Source: Pseudomonas umsongensis (GTDB lineage: Bacteria > Pseudomonadota > Gammaproteobacteria > Pseudomonadales > Pseudomonadaceae). From it: 64,000 nt of DNA. Location: NCBI RefSeq assembly GCF_002236105.1, contig NZ_NIWU01000002.1:1178001-1242000 (forward strand), given 5' to 3'. This document shows positions 48,228 to 57,630 of the stretch, piece after piece. The notes beneath the pieces are model-generated. The model was given only the letters and a program-made list of their open reading frames with translations. It did not search any database and had not been told where the DNA came from. Both the position numbers and the translations under genes were made by a program. Numbering within the stretch: the stretch's first letter is position 1; each line of letters opens with the position of its first letter.

Positions 48228-50921
48228 TTAACGCTTCTCCAGCTTATCCGGCAACGGCGCAAACAGCGCCTCGATGTCATCGCTCTGCAACTTCCAGTCC
48301 CCGGCCTGTCGTCCATCCAGCACGCCCGCCGCCAGGTCGGATTTTTCCTTCTGCAGGTGCTGGATCTTCTCTTCCACCGTGCCGCGCGCGATCAGTTTGT
48401 AGACGAACACCGGCTTTTCCTGGCCGATGCGATAGGCGCGGTCGGTGGCCTGGTTTTCCGTTGCCGGGTTCCACCAGGGGTCGTAATGGATCACGGTATC
48501 GGCTTCCGTCAGGTTCAGGCCAACACCACCGGCCTTCAGGCTGATGAGAAAAATCTGACGCTTGCCGCTCTGGAATTCCTTCACCGGTGTACGACGGTCG
48601 CGGGTCTGTCCGGTCAGTAGCGCGTAGGGCACGCCGCGCTTGTTCAGTTCTTCTTCGATCAATGCCAGCATTGAGGTGAACTGCGAGAACAATAGAATCT
48701 TGCGGCCTTCCTCGAACAGCTCTTCGAGCATTTCCATCAGGCTGTCGAGCTTGCCCGAGGTGCTGCCCCGCGCCGGAAGGGTGGCTTCATTGACCAGGCG
48801 CAGATCGCAACACACCTGGCGCAGCTTGAGCAGCGCCTCGAGGATGATGATCTGACTGCGCGCCACGCCCTTGCGGGTGATTTCGTCGCGGACTTTCTTG
48901 TCCATGGCCAGGCGCATGGTTTCGTACAGGTCGCGCTGGGTTTCGTTGAGTTCGACCCAGTGGATGATCTCGGTTTTCGGCGGCAACTCGGTTGCCACCT
49001 GTTCCTTGGTGCGACGCAGCAGGAAGGGTTTGATCCGGCTGTTGAGGTGTTGAAGCCTGACTTCGCTGGCGCGCTTTTCGATGGGCACCCGGTAATCACT
49101 GTTGAAGCTTTTGACGTTGCCGAGCCAGCCCGGCAGCAGGAAGTGAAACAGTGACCACAGTTCGCCCAGGTGGTTTTCCAGTGGCGTGCCGCTCAGGCAC
49201 AGGCGCTGGCGGGCATTGAGCTCACGGGCAGCCTGGGCGGCCTTGCTGTTGGGGTTCTTGATGTATTGCGCTTCGTCCAGTACCAGCACGTGCAAGGGCT
49301 GCGCCGCCAGGCGTTCCACGTCCTTGGGCAGCAAGGCATAGGTGGTCAGGATCAGGTCGTAATCGGCGAGGTTGTCGAAATGTTTTTTGCGACTGGCGCC
49401 GTACAGTGCCAGTACCTTGAGTTGCGGAGTGAAGTGCGCCGCTTCGTCGAGCCAGTTGGGAATCAGGCTGGTGGGCATCACCACCATGCAGGGGCGATCG
49501 AGGCGACCGGCGTTTTTCTCGCTGAGGATGTGCGCCAGGGTCTGCAGGGTTTTGCCCAGGCCCATGTCGTCCGCGAGGATGCCGCCGACTTCCAGTTGGC
49601 GTAACGACTGCATCCAGCTCAGGCCCTCGAGCTGATAGGGGCGCAGTGTCGCGTTCAGCCCGTCCGGCGCCGAGGCGGTGTAGTCCTTGATGTCGCGCAG
49701 GCGTTGGGCAAAGCTGCGGATCTGCTCGCCACCTTCCCAGAGCAGTGGCAGGTCTTCCAGCGAGTTGAGACGCGTGGCGTCGGCCTTGCTCAGGCGCAGC
49801 GTGGTTTCGCCAGGTTCTTGAAGGTAGAACTCGCCAAGCGTCGCCAGTACCGGTTTCAGGCGGCCGAAGGGCAGGGCGACTTGCAGGGGGCCGTGCTCGG
49901 CGTTCGGCCGGCTGGGTATGTTGACCAGGATCAGCTCGTCGTCGCGCCGGCGAGCGAGGCGTTCCGGATTGAGCAGTTCGGTGTGGGAGCGCATCAGGTT
50001 CAACAGGATCGGCAACAGGCTCAGCCGCTCGCCATTGACGATGATCCCCAGCTCCAGGTCGAACCAGTCGCGCTCCGGAACCTGTTCGACCGTGGCGTAC
50101 CAGTCGTCCACGGCCGTCAGGTCGAAGCCGAAGTCCTCGTTGATCTGCAGCTCCCAACCCTGGGTGCGCAACTTTGGCAACTCATTGAGGGTGAAGGTCA
50201 GCCAGGCGCTGTCGTTGACCATCTCGAACAGTTCGCCAGCGCTTTCCGGCAGGGCCTTGCTTTGCCGGGTGGCGATCTTGAAACCGAGGATTCGCAGCTG
50301 CTCCCGGTAGGACTGTTCGACGTCCGGGTGGCGTTTTATCCGCAGTGTCTGGGTCTCCTGGCGAATCAGGATGTCGGCATTCTTCTGGCCTGAAACGTAC
50401 TCGTCCAGGTAACCGAAAGACAGCGCCGCGCGATGCTGGATGTAACGCTGCATTCGCCCGTTGCGCGGTTCGAAGGCGCTGAACTCAATGCTCGCCAGCC
50501 ACAGGCGCGGTACCGGTTGCACGTTGTCCACCAGCACTTGCGGTGGTGCCTTGGGGCTGCGGTTTTCCAGCACCGCCTGGAGTTTTTCCAGGAGTTCGGC
50601 GTCTTTGGCGGCGGCGGGGTAGTCGAGGGTTTCCTGGATTTGCAGGAGCACCGCTGCGCAATGTTTGCAGTTGCTGTGCACCGGGCAGGAGCAGGTGGCA
50701 TCGACCATCAGCAAGGTGCCTTTGGCCGACTCGCGCAGGCGAATGGTCTGACGGTAAACGTTACCGCCAGAGCCTTCGCACGCCGCGGTGATCGTCGCGT
50801 CGCCGACCTCGACGATCCTGACGCGATTCTCCAGGGCATACCGGCGACCGCGCTCCAGGCTCTGTTCCTTGAATCGGCTGACCCAGGAAGGTGCCAGGGG
50901 TTTGCTCAGGGTCGCGGACAT
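48228..50921 (-). CDS. SNF2-family helicase-like ATPase with SWIM zinc finger
   Basis: This is an 897-residue protein. A SWIM zinc motif near residues 75-95 (ATCSCPVHSNCKHCAAVLL) precedes a ~300-residue accessory region and the two RecA-like SNF2 lobes: LRPYQLEGLSWMQSL, Walker A GGILADDMGLGKTLQTLAHI, DEAQ box VLVLDEAQYIKN, CLSGTPLENHLGELWSLFHF, then KILLFSQFTSMLALIEEEL and VIHYDPWWNPATENQATDRA followed by YRIGQEKPVFVYKL. SNF2 proteins translocate on double-stranded DNA and remodel complexes such as stalled RNA polymerase (RapA). It starts at ATG 50921, 11 bases after csiV, in a transcript headed by mfd. Confidence 0.93.
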   Translation of the reverse strand: MSATLSKPLAPSWVSRFKEQSLERGRRYALENRVRIVEVGDATITAACEGSGGNVYRQTIRLRESAKGTLLMVDATCSCPVHSNCKHCAAVLLQIQETLDYPAAAKDAELLEKLQAVLENRSPKAPPQVLVDNVQPVPRLWLASIEFSAFEPRNGRMQRYIQHRAALSFGYLDEYVSGQKNADILIRQETQTLRIKRHPDVEQSYREQLRILGFKIATRQSKALPESAGELFEMVNDSAWLTFTLNELPKLRTQGWELQINEDFGFDLTAVDDWYATVEQVPERDWFDLELGIIVNGERLSLLPILLNLMRSHTELLNPERLARRRDDELILVNIPSRPNAEHGPLQVALPFGRLKPVLATLGEFYLQEPGETTLRLSKADATRLNSLEDLPLLWEGGEQIRSFAQRLRDIKDYTASAPDGLNATLRPYQLEGLSWMQSLRQLEVGGILADDMGLGKTLQTLAHILSEKNAGRLDRPCMVVMPTSLIPNWLDEAAHFTPQLKVLALYGASRKKHFDNLADYDLILTTYALLPKDVERLAAQPLHVLVLDEAQYIKNPNSKAAQAARELNARQRLCLSGTPLENHLGELWSLFHFLLPGWLGNVKSFNSDYRVPIEKRASEVRLQHLNSRIKPFLLRRTKEQVATELPPKTEIIHWVELNETQRDLYETMRLAMDKKVRDEITRKGVARSQIIILEALLKLRQVCCDLRLVNEATLPARGSTSGKLDSLMEMLEELFEEGRKILLFSQFTSMLALIEEELNKRGVPYALLTGQTRDRRTPVKEFQSGKRQIFLISLKAGGVGLNLTEADTVIHYDPWWNPATENQATDRAYRIGQEKPVFVYKLIARGTVEEKIQHLQKEKSDLAAGVLDGRQAGDWKLQSDDIEALFAPLPDKLEKR

Positions 50922-50932
50922 GGGGGGCTCGA

Positions 50933-51499
50933 TCAGTCCGGGACGACTTCAGGGGCTTCCCGGGGAGCGGGCGCCGTCAATGAGGTGATCTTGATCAGCA
51001 GGCCCAGGTGGCCGTTGTCGAGGAAATTGAGCTGGCCGTTCTTGGTATGGCTTTCCTGTTTCAGGCGTTCGCTGGCGGTGACCAGGCCGTCTTCGTTGAA
51101 CTGGTTGACCCAGAAATCGGCATCTACATCGGTGAAGCGTCCCAGCGTCAGGTTCAGGGTGCCTTCGATCGGGTACTGGCCGTACTGTTCCTTGCCGTCG
51201 CTGACCGCCACCTTGACCGGTGTCTCGCCGAGCGTCTGCTGCCACGCCTTGTGCAGCAGCACGCTGTATTCATTGCTGGCGGTGAGTTTTTCCACTTCGT
51301 TGTTGAGGCTCGGCGTGCGCAGGCTGTCAGGGCTGACGGTTTGCGCGCCTGCGGCCCAGTCTTCCGGCGCGGCACGGCTGATAATCGCCGGCACGGCATT
51401 CTGCCGCACCAGAATCATTTCAATCTGATACAGGTCATCGGCAAACACCGAAGGGGCGACCAGGGTTATCAACAAGGTCAGTGAGCGAAACAGGCGCAT
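50933..51499 (-). CDS. csiV: CsiV-family periplasmic protein
   Basis: This 188-residue protein has an N-terminal signal peptide (MRLFRSLTLLITLVAPSVFA, cut before DDLYQIEMILVRQ). The pattern YQIEMILVRQN ... DGLVTASERLKQESHTKNGQ matches CsiV, a Vibrio cholerae factor that assists the LpoA/PBP1A cell-wall synthesis system. I use ATG 51499 with AAGGA upstream; an in-frame ATG 13 codons earlier would overlap mfd and disrupt the signal peptide. It lies between mfd (10 bases) and the SNF2 gene. Confidence 0.8.
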   Translation of the reverse strand: MRLFRSLTLLITLVAPSVFADDLYQIEMILVRQNAVPAIISRAAPEDWAAGAQTVSPDSLRTPSLNNEVEKLTASNEYSVLLHKAWQQTLGETPVKVAVSDGKEQYGQYPIEGTLNLTLGRFTDVDADFWVNQFNEDGLVTASERLKQESHTKNGQLNFLDNGHLGLLIKITSLTAPAPREAPEVVPD

Positions 51500-51509
51500 G
51501 CGGCGTCCT

Positions 51510-54500
51510 TCAAGCAGTTTTCGGGATAAGACGCTCAAACAGCGCCTCTACAGTATTAAAGCGTTCTTCCGGGCGCTCCATCGGGACCTGGAATTTAAAC
51601 ATCGTCGCGCCTTCGAATTTGTAGCGCTTGGGCTGGCTCTGGATCAACTTGATCAGGGTCAGGGGGTCGACCGGGGTTTGTGTCGCGAATTCGATTCGAC
51701 CACCCTGCGGGCCGCCGTCGACTTTCTTGATGCCCAGCAATTCGGCCTGCAATTTCAGTGCGGTGATGCGCATCAGGTTCTTGGTCGGCTCGGGCAACAG
51801 GCCGAAACGGTCGATCATCTCGACCTGCAGGTCCTTGAGGCCGTCCTCGTCGGTGGCCGAAGCGATGCGCTTGTAGAGAATCAGGCGGGCATGGACGTCC
51901 GGCAGATAGTCTTCGGGAATCAACGCCGGTACGCGCAGGTTGACTTCCGGACCACCGCCCAGCGGTTGATCGAGGTTGGGCTGTTCGCCCTTGCGGATCG
52001 ACTTCACCGCGCGCTCGAGCATTTCCATGTACAGCGTGAAACCGACCGCCTGGATCTGCCCGCTCTGGCCGTCGCCAAGCAATTCGCCGGCGCCGCGGAT
52101 TTCCAGGTCGTTGGTGGCGAGCACAAAGCCCGCGCCGAGGTCCTGGGTGTTGGCGATCGCTTCCAGGCGCTTTTCCGCGTCCGCGGTGATCTGCTGGCGC
52201 GGTGGCGTCAGCAGATAGGCGTAGGCCTGGTGGTGACTGCGACCGACCCGACCGCGCAACTGGTGCAACTGCGCCAGGCCGAACTTGTCAGCGCGCTCGA
52301 TGATGATGGTGTTGGCGCTCGGCACGTCGATGCCGGTCTCGATGATGGTCGAGGCGATCAGCACGTTGAAGCGCTTGTGGTAGAAGTCGCTCATCACCTG
52401 TTCGAGTTCGCGCTCGCGCATCTGCCCGTGGCCGATGCCGATCCGCGCTTCCGGTACCAGTTCGGCGAGGTCGGCGGCGCATTTCTCGATGGTCTTGACG
52501 TCGTTGTGCAGGTAATAGACCTGGCCGCCGCGCAGCAGCTCACGTAGCAGGGCCTCTTTAACCGTGCTCTTGTTCTGCTCCATGACGAAGGTGCGCACCG
52601 ACAGGCGACGGGCCGGCGGCGTGGCAATGATCGACAGGTCGCGCATGCCCGACACGGCCATGTTCAGCGTGCGCGGAATCGGCGTTGCGGTCAGGGTGAG
52701 GATGTCGACTTCGCTGCGCAGCGCCTTGAGCTGTTCTTTCTGGCGGACACCGAAGCGGTGTTCTTCGTCGATGATCACCAGGCCCAGGTTTTTGATTTTC
52801 ACATCGTCGGACAGCAGCTTGTGCGTGCCGATGACAATGTCGATCTTGCCTTCGGCCAGGTCGGCGATCGCCGCGTTCACCTCTTTAGCCGACTTGAAGC
52901 GGCTCATCACTTCCACGCTCACCGGCCAGTCGGCGAAGCGGTCGCGGAAGCTGTTGTAGTGCTGCTGGGCGAGCAGGGTGGTCGGTACCAGGATCGCCAC
53001 CTGGCGACCGCCGTGCACCGCAATGAACGCTGCGCGCATGGCCACTTCGGTCTTGCCGAAGCCGACGTCGCCACACACCAGGCGATCCATCGGCTTGGGC
53101 GCGAGCATGTCTTCGCGCACCGCTTCGATGGTGGTTTGCTGGTCTGGCGTTTCTTCGAACGGGAAGCCGGCGCTGAAGGTGGCGTAATCGGCTTTCGGGT
53201 CGGCGAAGGCATACCCTTCACGAGCGGCGCGGCGTGCGTAGATATCGAGCAATTCAGCCGCGACGTCGCGCACCTGTTCAGCGGCCTTGCGCTTGGCTTT
53301 TTGCCAGGTCTCGGAGCCCAGGCGATGCAACGGGGCGAGGGCGTCGTCGCTGCCGGTGTAGCGGGCGATCAGGTGCAGGTTGGCCACCGGCACATAAAGC
53401 TTGGCGTTTTCCGCGTATTCAAGGGTGAGGAATTCGGCGGCCTGGTTGTCGATTTCTAGGATCGTCAGCCCCAGGTAGCGGCCGACACCGTGATCGATGT
53501 GCACCACCGGCGCGCCTTCGCGCAGCTCGGTGAGGTTCTTGATGACCGCGTCGTTGTTGGCGTCGGCGCGCTTCTCACGGCGTCGGCGCTGCATCACGCG
53601 CTGGCCGAACAACGGGCTTTCGGCGACCAGCGCCAGGGCCGGATCATCCAGCAGCAGGCCTTCGTCCAGCGGCGCGATGGTGATCGCCAGGCGCTCCTTG
53701 CTGGCGACAAAGTCCGGCCAGCTGTCGACGGTCTTCGGTCGCAGCTTCAGGCGTTCCAGCAGTTCGAGCAGCACTTCGCGACGGCCCGCGGATTCGGCGG
53801 TGAACAGCACGCGCCCAGGGAACTCGTCGAGGAAACCCGAGAGCGCCGCCAGCGGCTGGGTGGCCTTGGCTTCGATGGCCAGGTTCGGCAATTCCCTTGC
53901 GGGGAAGCGCTCGCGGCCAGCGCCGGACTCCACATCCTGTTGGCTGGCGACCACTCGCGGCCAGTTTTTCAGGCGGGCGAAGCAGTCTTCTACTGGCAGG
54001 AACAACTCGGCAGGCGGTAATAAAGGACGCGAAGGATCGACGCGCCGCTCTTCATAACGATTGCGCACGTCGTTCCAGAAATTTTCCGCGGCCTGCTCGA
54101 TGCCTGGCAACGAGAACACTTGCGTGTCCTGAGGCAGGTAATCGAACAGCGTCGAGGTTTCTTCGAAGAACAGCGGCAGGTAGTACTCGATGCCGGCGGG
54201 GGTAATCCCGCTGTTCAGGTCCTGGAAGATCGGGCAGCGCCGGAAGTCGACATCGAAGCGCTCGCGAAACCGTGCCTTGAAGCGGGTGACGGCTTCTTTC
54301 TCCAGCGGGAATTCCTTGGCCGGCAGCAGCTTGACCGAATCGACCTTGTCGATGGAGCGCTGGTTTTCCGGGTCGAAGGTGCGCAGGGTTTCGATTTCGT
54401 CGTCGAACAGGTCGATCCGATAAGGCAGCTTGCTGCCCATCGGGAACAGGTCGATCAAGGAGCCGCGCACGGTGAATTCGCCATGTTCGTACACGGTATC

Positions 54501-54959
54501 GACGTAGCGATAGCCTGTGGCCTCGAGGCGGGTGCGCATTTGCTCGACGTCTAGCTTCTGGCCGACGTCCAGGACCAGGCTGCTGCCGAGCAAAAATTTG
54601 GTCGGCGCCAGGCGGTGCAGCGCAGTGGTGATCGGCACCACCAGCACGCCATGACTCAGTTCCGGCAATCGATAAAGCGCCGAAATGCGCTGGGAAATGA
54701 TGTCCTGGTGCGGCGAGAACAGGTCGTAGGGCAGGGTTTCCCAGTCGGGGAAATGCAGCACGGGCAAATCCGGGGCGAAGAAACCCAGCTCCTGTTCCAG
54801 TCGTTCGGCACTTTGGCTGTCGGCTGTGAGCAGCAGGGTAAAGCGCTTGGCAGCGCTGGCGGCCTCGGCGATGGCCAGGCTCAGGGCGGCACCGGGCAGG
54901 TTGCCCCAGTGCTGTTTACCTGCCGCGGCAGGGAGAAGCGGTAGACGCAGAACGGGCAC
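51510..54959 (-). CDS. mfd: Transcription-repair coupling factor Mfd
   Basis: This 1149-residue translocase removes stalled RNA polymerase at DNA lesions and recruits UvrA. The UvrB-like N-terminal region begins with LSLAIAEAASAAKRFTLLLT; the RNA-polymerase-interacting domain includes DPVVHIDHGVGRYLG-like sequence (APVVHIDHGVGRYLGLTILE). The translocase has DRLVCGDVGFGKTEVAMRAA (Walker A), LVIIDEEHRFGVRQKEQLKA and ATPIPRTLNMAVSGMRDLSI, then TIIETGIDVPSANTIIIERA and QLRGRVGRSHHQAYAYLL. It starts at GTG 54959; the ribosome site is weak. It heads the mfd-csiV-SNF2 transcript and is divergent from gap. Confidence 0.98.
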   Translation of the reverse strand: MPVLRLPLLPAAAGKQHWGNLPGAALSLAIAEAASAAKRFTLLLTADSQSAERLEQELGFFAPDLPVLHFPDWETLPYDLFSPHQDIISQRISALYRLPELSHGVLVVPITTALHRLAPTKFLLGSSLVLDVGQKLDVEQMRTRLEATGYRYVDTVYEHGEFTVRGSLIDLFPMGSKLPYRIDLFDDEIETLRTFDPENQRSIDKVDSVKLLPAKEFPLEKEAVTRFKARFRERFDVDFRRCPIFQDLNSGITPAGIEYYLPLFFEETSTLFDYLPQDTQVFSLPGIEQAAENFWNDVRNRYEERRVDPSRPLLPPAELFLPVEDCFARLKNWPRVVASQQDVESGAGRERFPARELPNLAIEAKATQPLAALSGFLDEFPGRVLFTAESAGRREVLLELLERLKLRPKTVDSWPDFVASKERLAITIAPLDEGLLLDDPALALVAESPLFGQRVMQRRRREKRADANNDAVIKNLTELREGAPVVHIDHGVGRYLGLTILEIDNQAAEFLTLEYAENAKLYVPVANLHLIARYTGSDDALAPLHRLGSETWQKAKRKAAEQVRDVAAELLDIYARRAAREGYAFADPKADYATFSAGFPFEETPDQQTTIEAVREDMLAPKPMDRLVCGDVGFGKTEVAMRAAFIAVHGGRQVAILVPTTLLAQQHYNSFRDRFADWPVSVEVMSRFKSAKEVNAAIADLAEGKIDIVIGTHKLLSDDVKIKNLGLVIIDEEHRFGVRQKEQLKALRSEVDILTLTATPIPRTLNMAVSGMRDLSIIATPPARRLSVRTFVMEQNKSTVKEALLRELLRGGQVYYLHNDVKTIEKCAADLAELVPEARIGIGHGQMRERELEQVMSDFYHKRFNVLIASTIIETGIDVPSANTIIIERADKFGLAQLHQLRGRVGRSHHQAYAYLLTPPRQQITADAEKRLEAIANTQDLGAGFVLATNDLEIRGAGELLGDGQSGQIQAVGFTLYMEMLERAVKSIRKGEQPNLDQPLGGGPEVNLRVPALIPEDYLPDVHARLILYKRIASATDEDGLKDLQVEMIDRFGLLPEPTKNLMRITALKLQAELLGIKKVDGGPQGGRIEFATQTPVDPLTLIKLIQSQPKRYKFEGATMFKFQVPMERPEERFNTVEALFERLIPKTA

Positions 54960-55336
54960 GGAAGGTTGAGCTCCAAGCGTTGCGACAAAGTCGGTAATTG
55001 TAGCGGTCCCGGGTGCCGGCTGTCAGTCGCTGATGTGTCTATTACGTGGGTAAGGAGAAATGTAGTGGTAAAGACAAAATCGCGGTGTTTTTTACCGGAA
55101 ATTAGCGATTATGTAGTGGCAAAACCAACCGGTGTTACGGATGGTTACGGACAAGGTTGCGCTGTACCCAAAAAATTGACGAAGCTGGAGGCCCCGGTTT
55201 CATTGGGTTTCAGCGGTGCGCGATTTTTTTGAAAGGGATTTTGTTACTGGCGGTGCGACAAGCGCGCATTGCTACACGAGGCGCGCGGCGGCATAATGTA
55301 GCCCCTTTTTTCTGCCCCTACATGTGGAAGGTTCCC
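54960..55336 (+). promoter_or_regulatory. Shared mfd/gap upstream region
   Basis: No gene is seen in these 377 bases. Two direct copies of ATGTAGTGGYAAAR lie at 55060-55073 and 55111-55124, 51 bases apart. TGTAGT half-sites recall the operator of the KDPG-sensing regulator RccR, which controls gap in P. fluorescens (from memory). Neither copy has a clear second half, so this is only suggestive. Confidence 0.4.
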
Positions 55337-56785
55337 GTGACTCAGAAGCCCGACCAGTGTCTTGGTGAATGGATCGACCGTGAAGCACTCGCAGAAGCGA
55401 TGATTCCGCTTATCGGTCAGCTTTACCGCAATAACAATGTGGTGAGCTCGATCTATGGCCGCAGCCTGATCAATCGTTCAGTCATTGCGATTCTCAAAGC
55501 TCACCGCTTTGCTCGTCACCGTCAAACCGACGATACCGAGCTGTCCGTCCACGAAACATTCCCGCTGCTCAAGGCGATGAGCGAGCTCAAGCTCGGCGCC
55601 GCTTCGGTAGACCTGGGCAAGCTGGCAGCCAAGTTCAAGGCTGAAGGCAATGGCCGTACTGCCGAGCAGTTCGTGCGTGAAGAGCTGGCAGACGTGGTTG
55701 GCCAGCAGAACGCTTCCGCCCGCAAAGGCACCGACGTTGTCCTGTACGGCTTCGGTCGTATCGGCCGTCTGCTGGCGCGCATCCTGATCGAAAAAACCGG
55801 TGGCGGCGACGGCCTGCGCCTGCGCGCCATCGTCGTGCGCAAGGGCGCCGAGAACGACCTGGTCAAGCGTGCCAGCCTGCTGCGTCGCGACTCGGTTCAT
55901 GGCCCGTTCGATGGCACCATCACCATTGATGAAGCCAACAACACCATCACCGCCAACGGCAACCTGATCCAGGTTATCTACGCCAAGAGCCCGACCGAAG
56001 TCGACTACACCCAGTACGGCATCGAGAACGCACTGATCGTCGACAACACCGGTGTATGGCGTGACGCCGACGGCCTGGGCCAGCACCTGGCCTGCCCGGG
56101 CGCTGCCCGCGTGATCCTCACCGCACCTGGCAAGGGCGCGCTGAAGAACATCGTGCACGGCATCAACCATGGCGACATCAGCCCTGACGACAAGATCATC
56201 TCGGCCGCATCCTGCACCACCAACGCCATCGTGCCGGTGCTGAAGGCTGTGAATGACAAGTTCGGCATCGTCAACGGCCACGTCGAAACCGTTCACTCGT
56301 TCACCAACGACCAGAACCTGATCGACAACTTCCACAAGGGCAGCCGTCGTGGCCGCGCCGCGCCGCTGAACATGGTAATCACCGAGACCGGTGCCGCCAC
56401 CGCAGCCGCCAAGGCACTGCCAGTGCTCAAGGGCAAGCTGACCGGCAACGCGATTCGCGTTCCTACGCCAAACGTGTCGATGGCCATCCTGAACCTGAAC
56501 CTGGAAAAGGCCACCACCCGCGAAGAGATCAACGAGTACCTGCGCCAGATGGCCATGCACTCGGACCTGCACAAGCAGATCGACTACGTCAATTCGCAGG
56601 AAGTGGTTTCCACCGACTTCGTTGGCTCGCGCCACGCAGGCGTCGTGGACGCTGAAGCGACCATCACCCAGGATAACCGCGTTGTACTGTACGTCTGGTA
56701 CGACAACGAATTCGGTTACAGCTGCCAGGTGGTTCGCGTGATGGAAGACATGGCCGGTGTAAACCCGCCAGCTTTCCCGCGCTAA
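55337..56785 (+). CDS. gap: Glyceraldehyde-3-phosphate dehydrogenase (N-terminally extended, gluconeogenic type)
   Basis: This 482-residue enzyme carries a ~125-residue N-terminal extension (starting TQKPDQCLGEWIDREALAEA) before the standard GAPDH fold. The NAD(P) site is VLYGFGRIGRLLARILIEK, and the catalytic cysteine lies in ISAASCTTNAIVPVLKAV with the histidine in GHVETVHSFTNDQNLI. NVSMAILNLNLEKAT and YVWYDNEFGYSCQVVRVM close the fold. I prefer GTG 55337 because GGAAGG lies 6 bases upstream; ATG 55322, five codons earlier, is an alternative. Such enzymes work in gluconeogenesis in pseudomonads. It is divergent from mfd. Confidence 0.95.
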   Translation: MTQKPDQCLGEWIDREALAEAMIPLIGQLYRNNNVVSSIYGRSLINRSVIAILKAHRFARHRQTDDTELSVHETFPLLKAMSELKLGAASVDLGKLAAKFKAEGNGRTAEQFVREELADVVGQQNASARKGTDVVLYGFGRIGRLLARILIEKTGGGDGLRLRAIVVRKGAENDLVKRASLLRRDSVHGPFDGTITIDEANNTITANGNLIQVIYAKSPTEVDYTQYGIENALIVDNTGVWRDADGLGQHLACPGAARVILTAPGKGALKNIVHGINHGDISPDDKIISAASCTTNAIVPVLKAVNDKFGIVNGHVETVHSFTNDQNLIDNFHKGSRRGRAAPLNMVITETGAATAAAKALPVLKGKLTGNAIRVPTPNVSMAILNLNLEKATTREEINEYLRQMAMHSDLHKQIDYVNSQEVVSTDFVGSRHAGVVDAEATITQDNRVVLYVWYDNEFGYSCQVVRVMEDMAGVNPPAFPR

Positions 56786-56806
56786 GCTCCTTTAGCTGCA
56801 CGTGAA

Positions 56807-56836
56807 AACGCCCCGACTTAGGTCGGGGCGTTTTTG
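56807..56836 (+). terminator. Intrinsic terminator of gap
   Basis: A perfect 11-bp stem (AACGCCCCGAC with GTCGGGGCGTT), a TTAG loop and a TTTGTTT tail lie 21 bases past the gap stop. Confidence 0.95.
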
Positions 56837-57017
56837 TTTGTGCGTGAAGACTTTTTCTTACGGAATAAATGCTCTTTAGAAAGACTCTTGTAGGAAAAGG
56901 ATTGTTTCTTTCGGCGAAACTTCTGAATCGTCTTTTTGACCCTGCCGTGAGGCTCGCAACGCTGTTAGCGTCCGCTGCATTATTTCTGAACACCCTTCCA
57001 AGGATAAGGAGTTTGAA

Positions 57018-57502
57018 ATGAATGCACCCTTTTAGTTCTTGTATGGCAATGCTGTTTCCCCAGAATACCTCCGCAGCCTGGACACCCCGCACTTCACTGA
57101 GCAGCACATTGCGCGATTCGATGAGGAAACCCAGGCGACTGTTCGCGAACAGCAGGCATACCTTGATGACATCCCGCCATCGCCATCTTCCGCTTTGCCA
57201 CCGAGGGCAGTCATACCCGTAACGGCGGAGTGATCCAGCAAGGGACCGGACTGCAGGAGTTCAAGCTGGAAAATGGACAGTCGGTGCGTGGAGCGCGCAA
57301 AGGCGACTACGTCATGTATGTCGATGGCAGTACGGCGCAGATCATCACAGGCGCCGGGCAGGTTAACAATGATGTGGCGTTGGTCGGCAGCTTGCTCAGC
57401 AATGGCGACGAGATCATCAATACGCCGCAGGACGGCTTGGTGTTTGTTGCGCGCGAAGGGGAGTCGATGGTTAAGGATTTTCTGCCAGCTATCGCGGACT
57501 GA
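57018..57502 (+). pseudogene. PAAR-like T6SS-associated protein, broken by a stop and a frameshift
   Basis: ATG 57018 has a strong AAGGAG site, but codon 6 is TAG. The same frame continues YGNAVSPEYLRSLDTPHFTE, QHIARFDEETQATVREQQAY and LDDIP, then needs a one-base shift near 57175 to read AIAIFRFATEGSHTRNGGVI, GDYVMYVDGSTAQIITGAGQ, VNNDVALVGSLLSNGDEIIN and end at TGA 57502. Joined, the product would be about 160 residues: a helical N-terminal part and a PAAR-like beta domain (paired G-D...G turns, GSTAQIITGAG). It lies directly upstream of an intact PAAR effector, so it probably served the same secretion system. An internal GTG at 57230 could still yield the second half. Confidence 0.8.
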
Positions 57503-57630
57503 GCGATCAAGTCTGGCGCTGCCCAAGGCTGTCTCAGTGCGGCGTTGCTTGAATGCTGACGCAACTGACGGTCGCAACCCCTCGGCGTAAACCTTCTGGA
57601 CTCTACCGGAAGTCATGGAGAAGAAATTCA

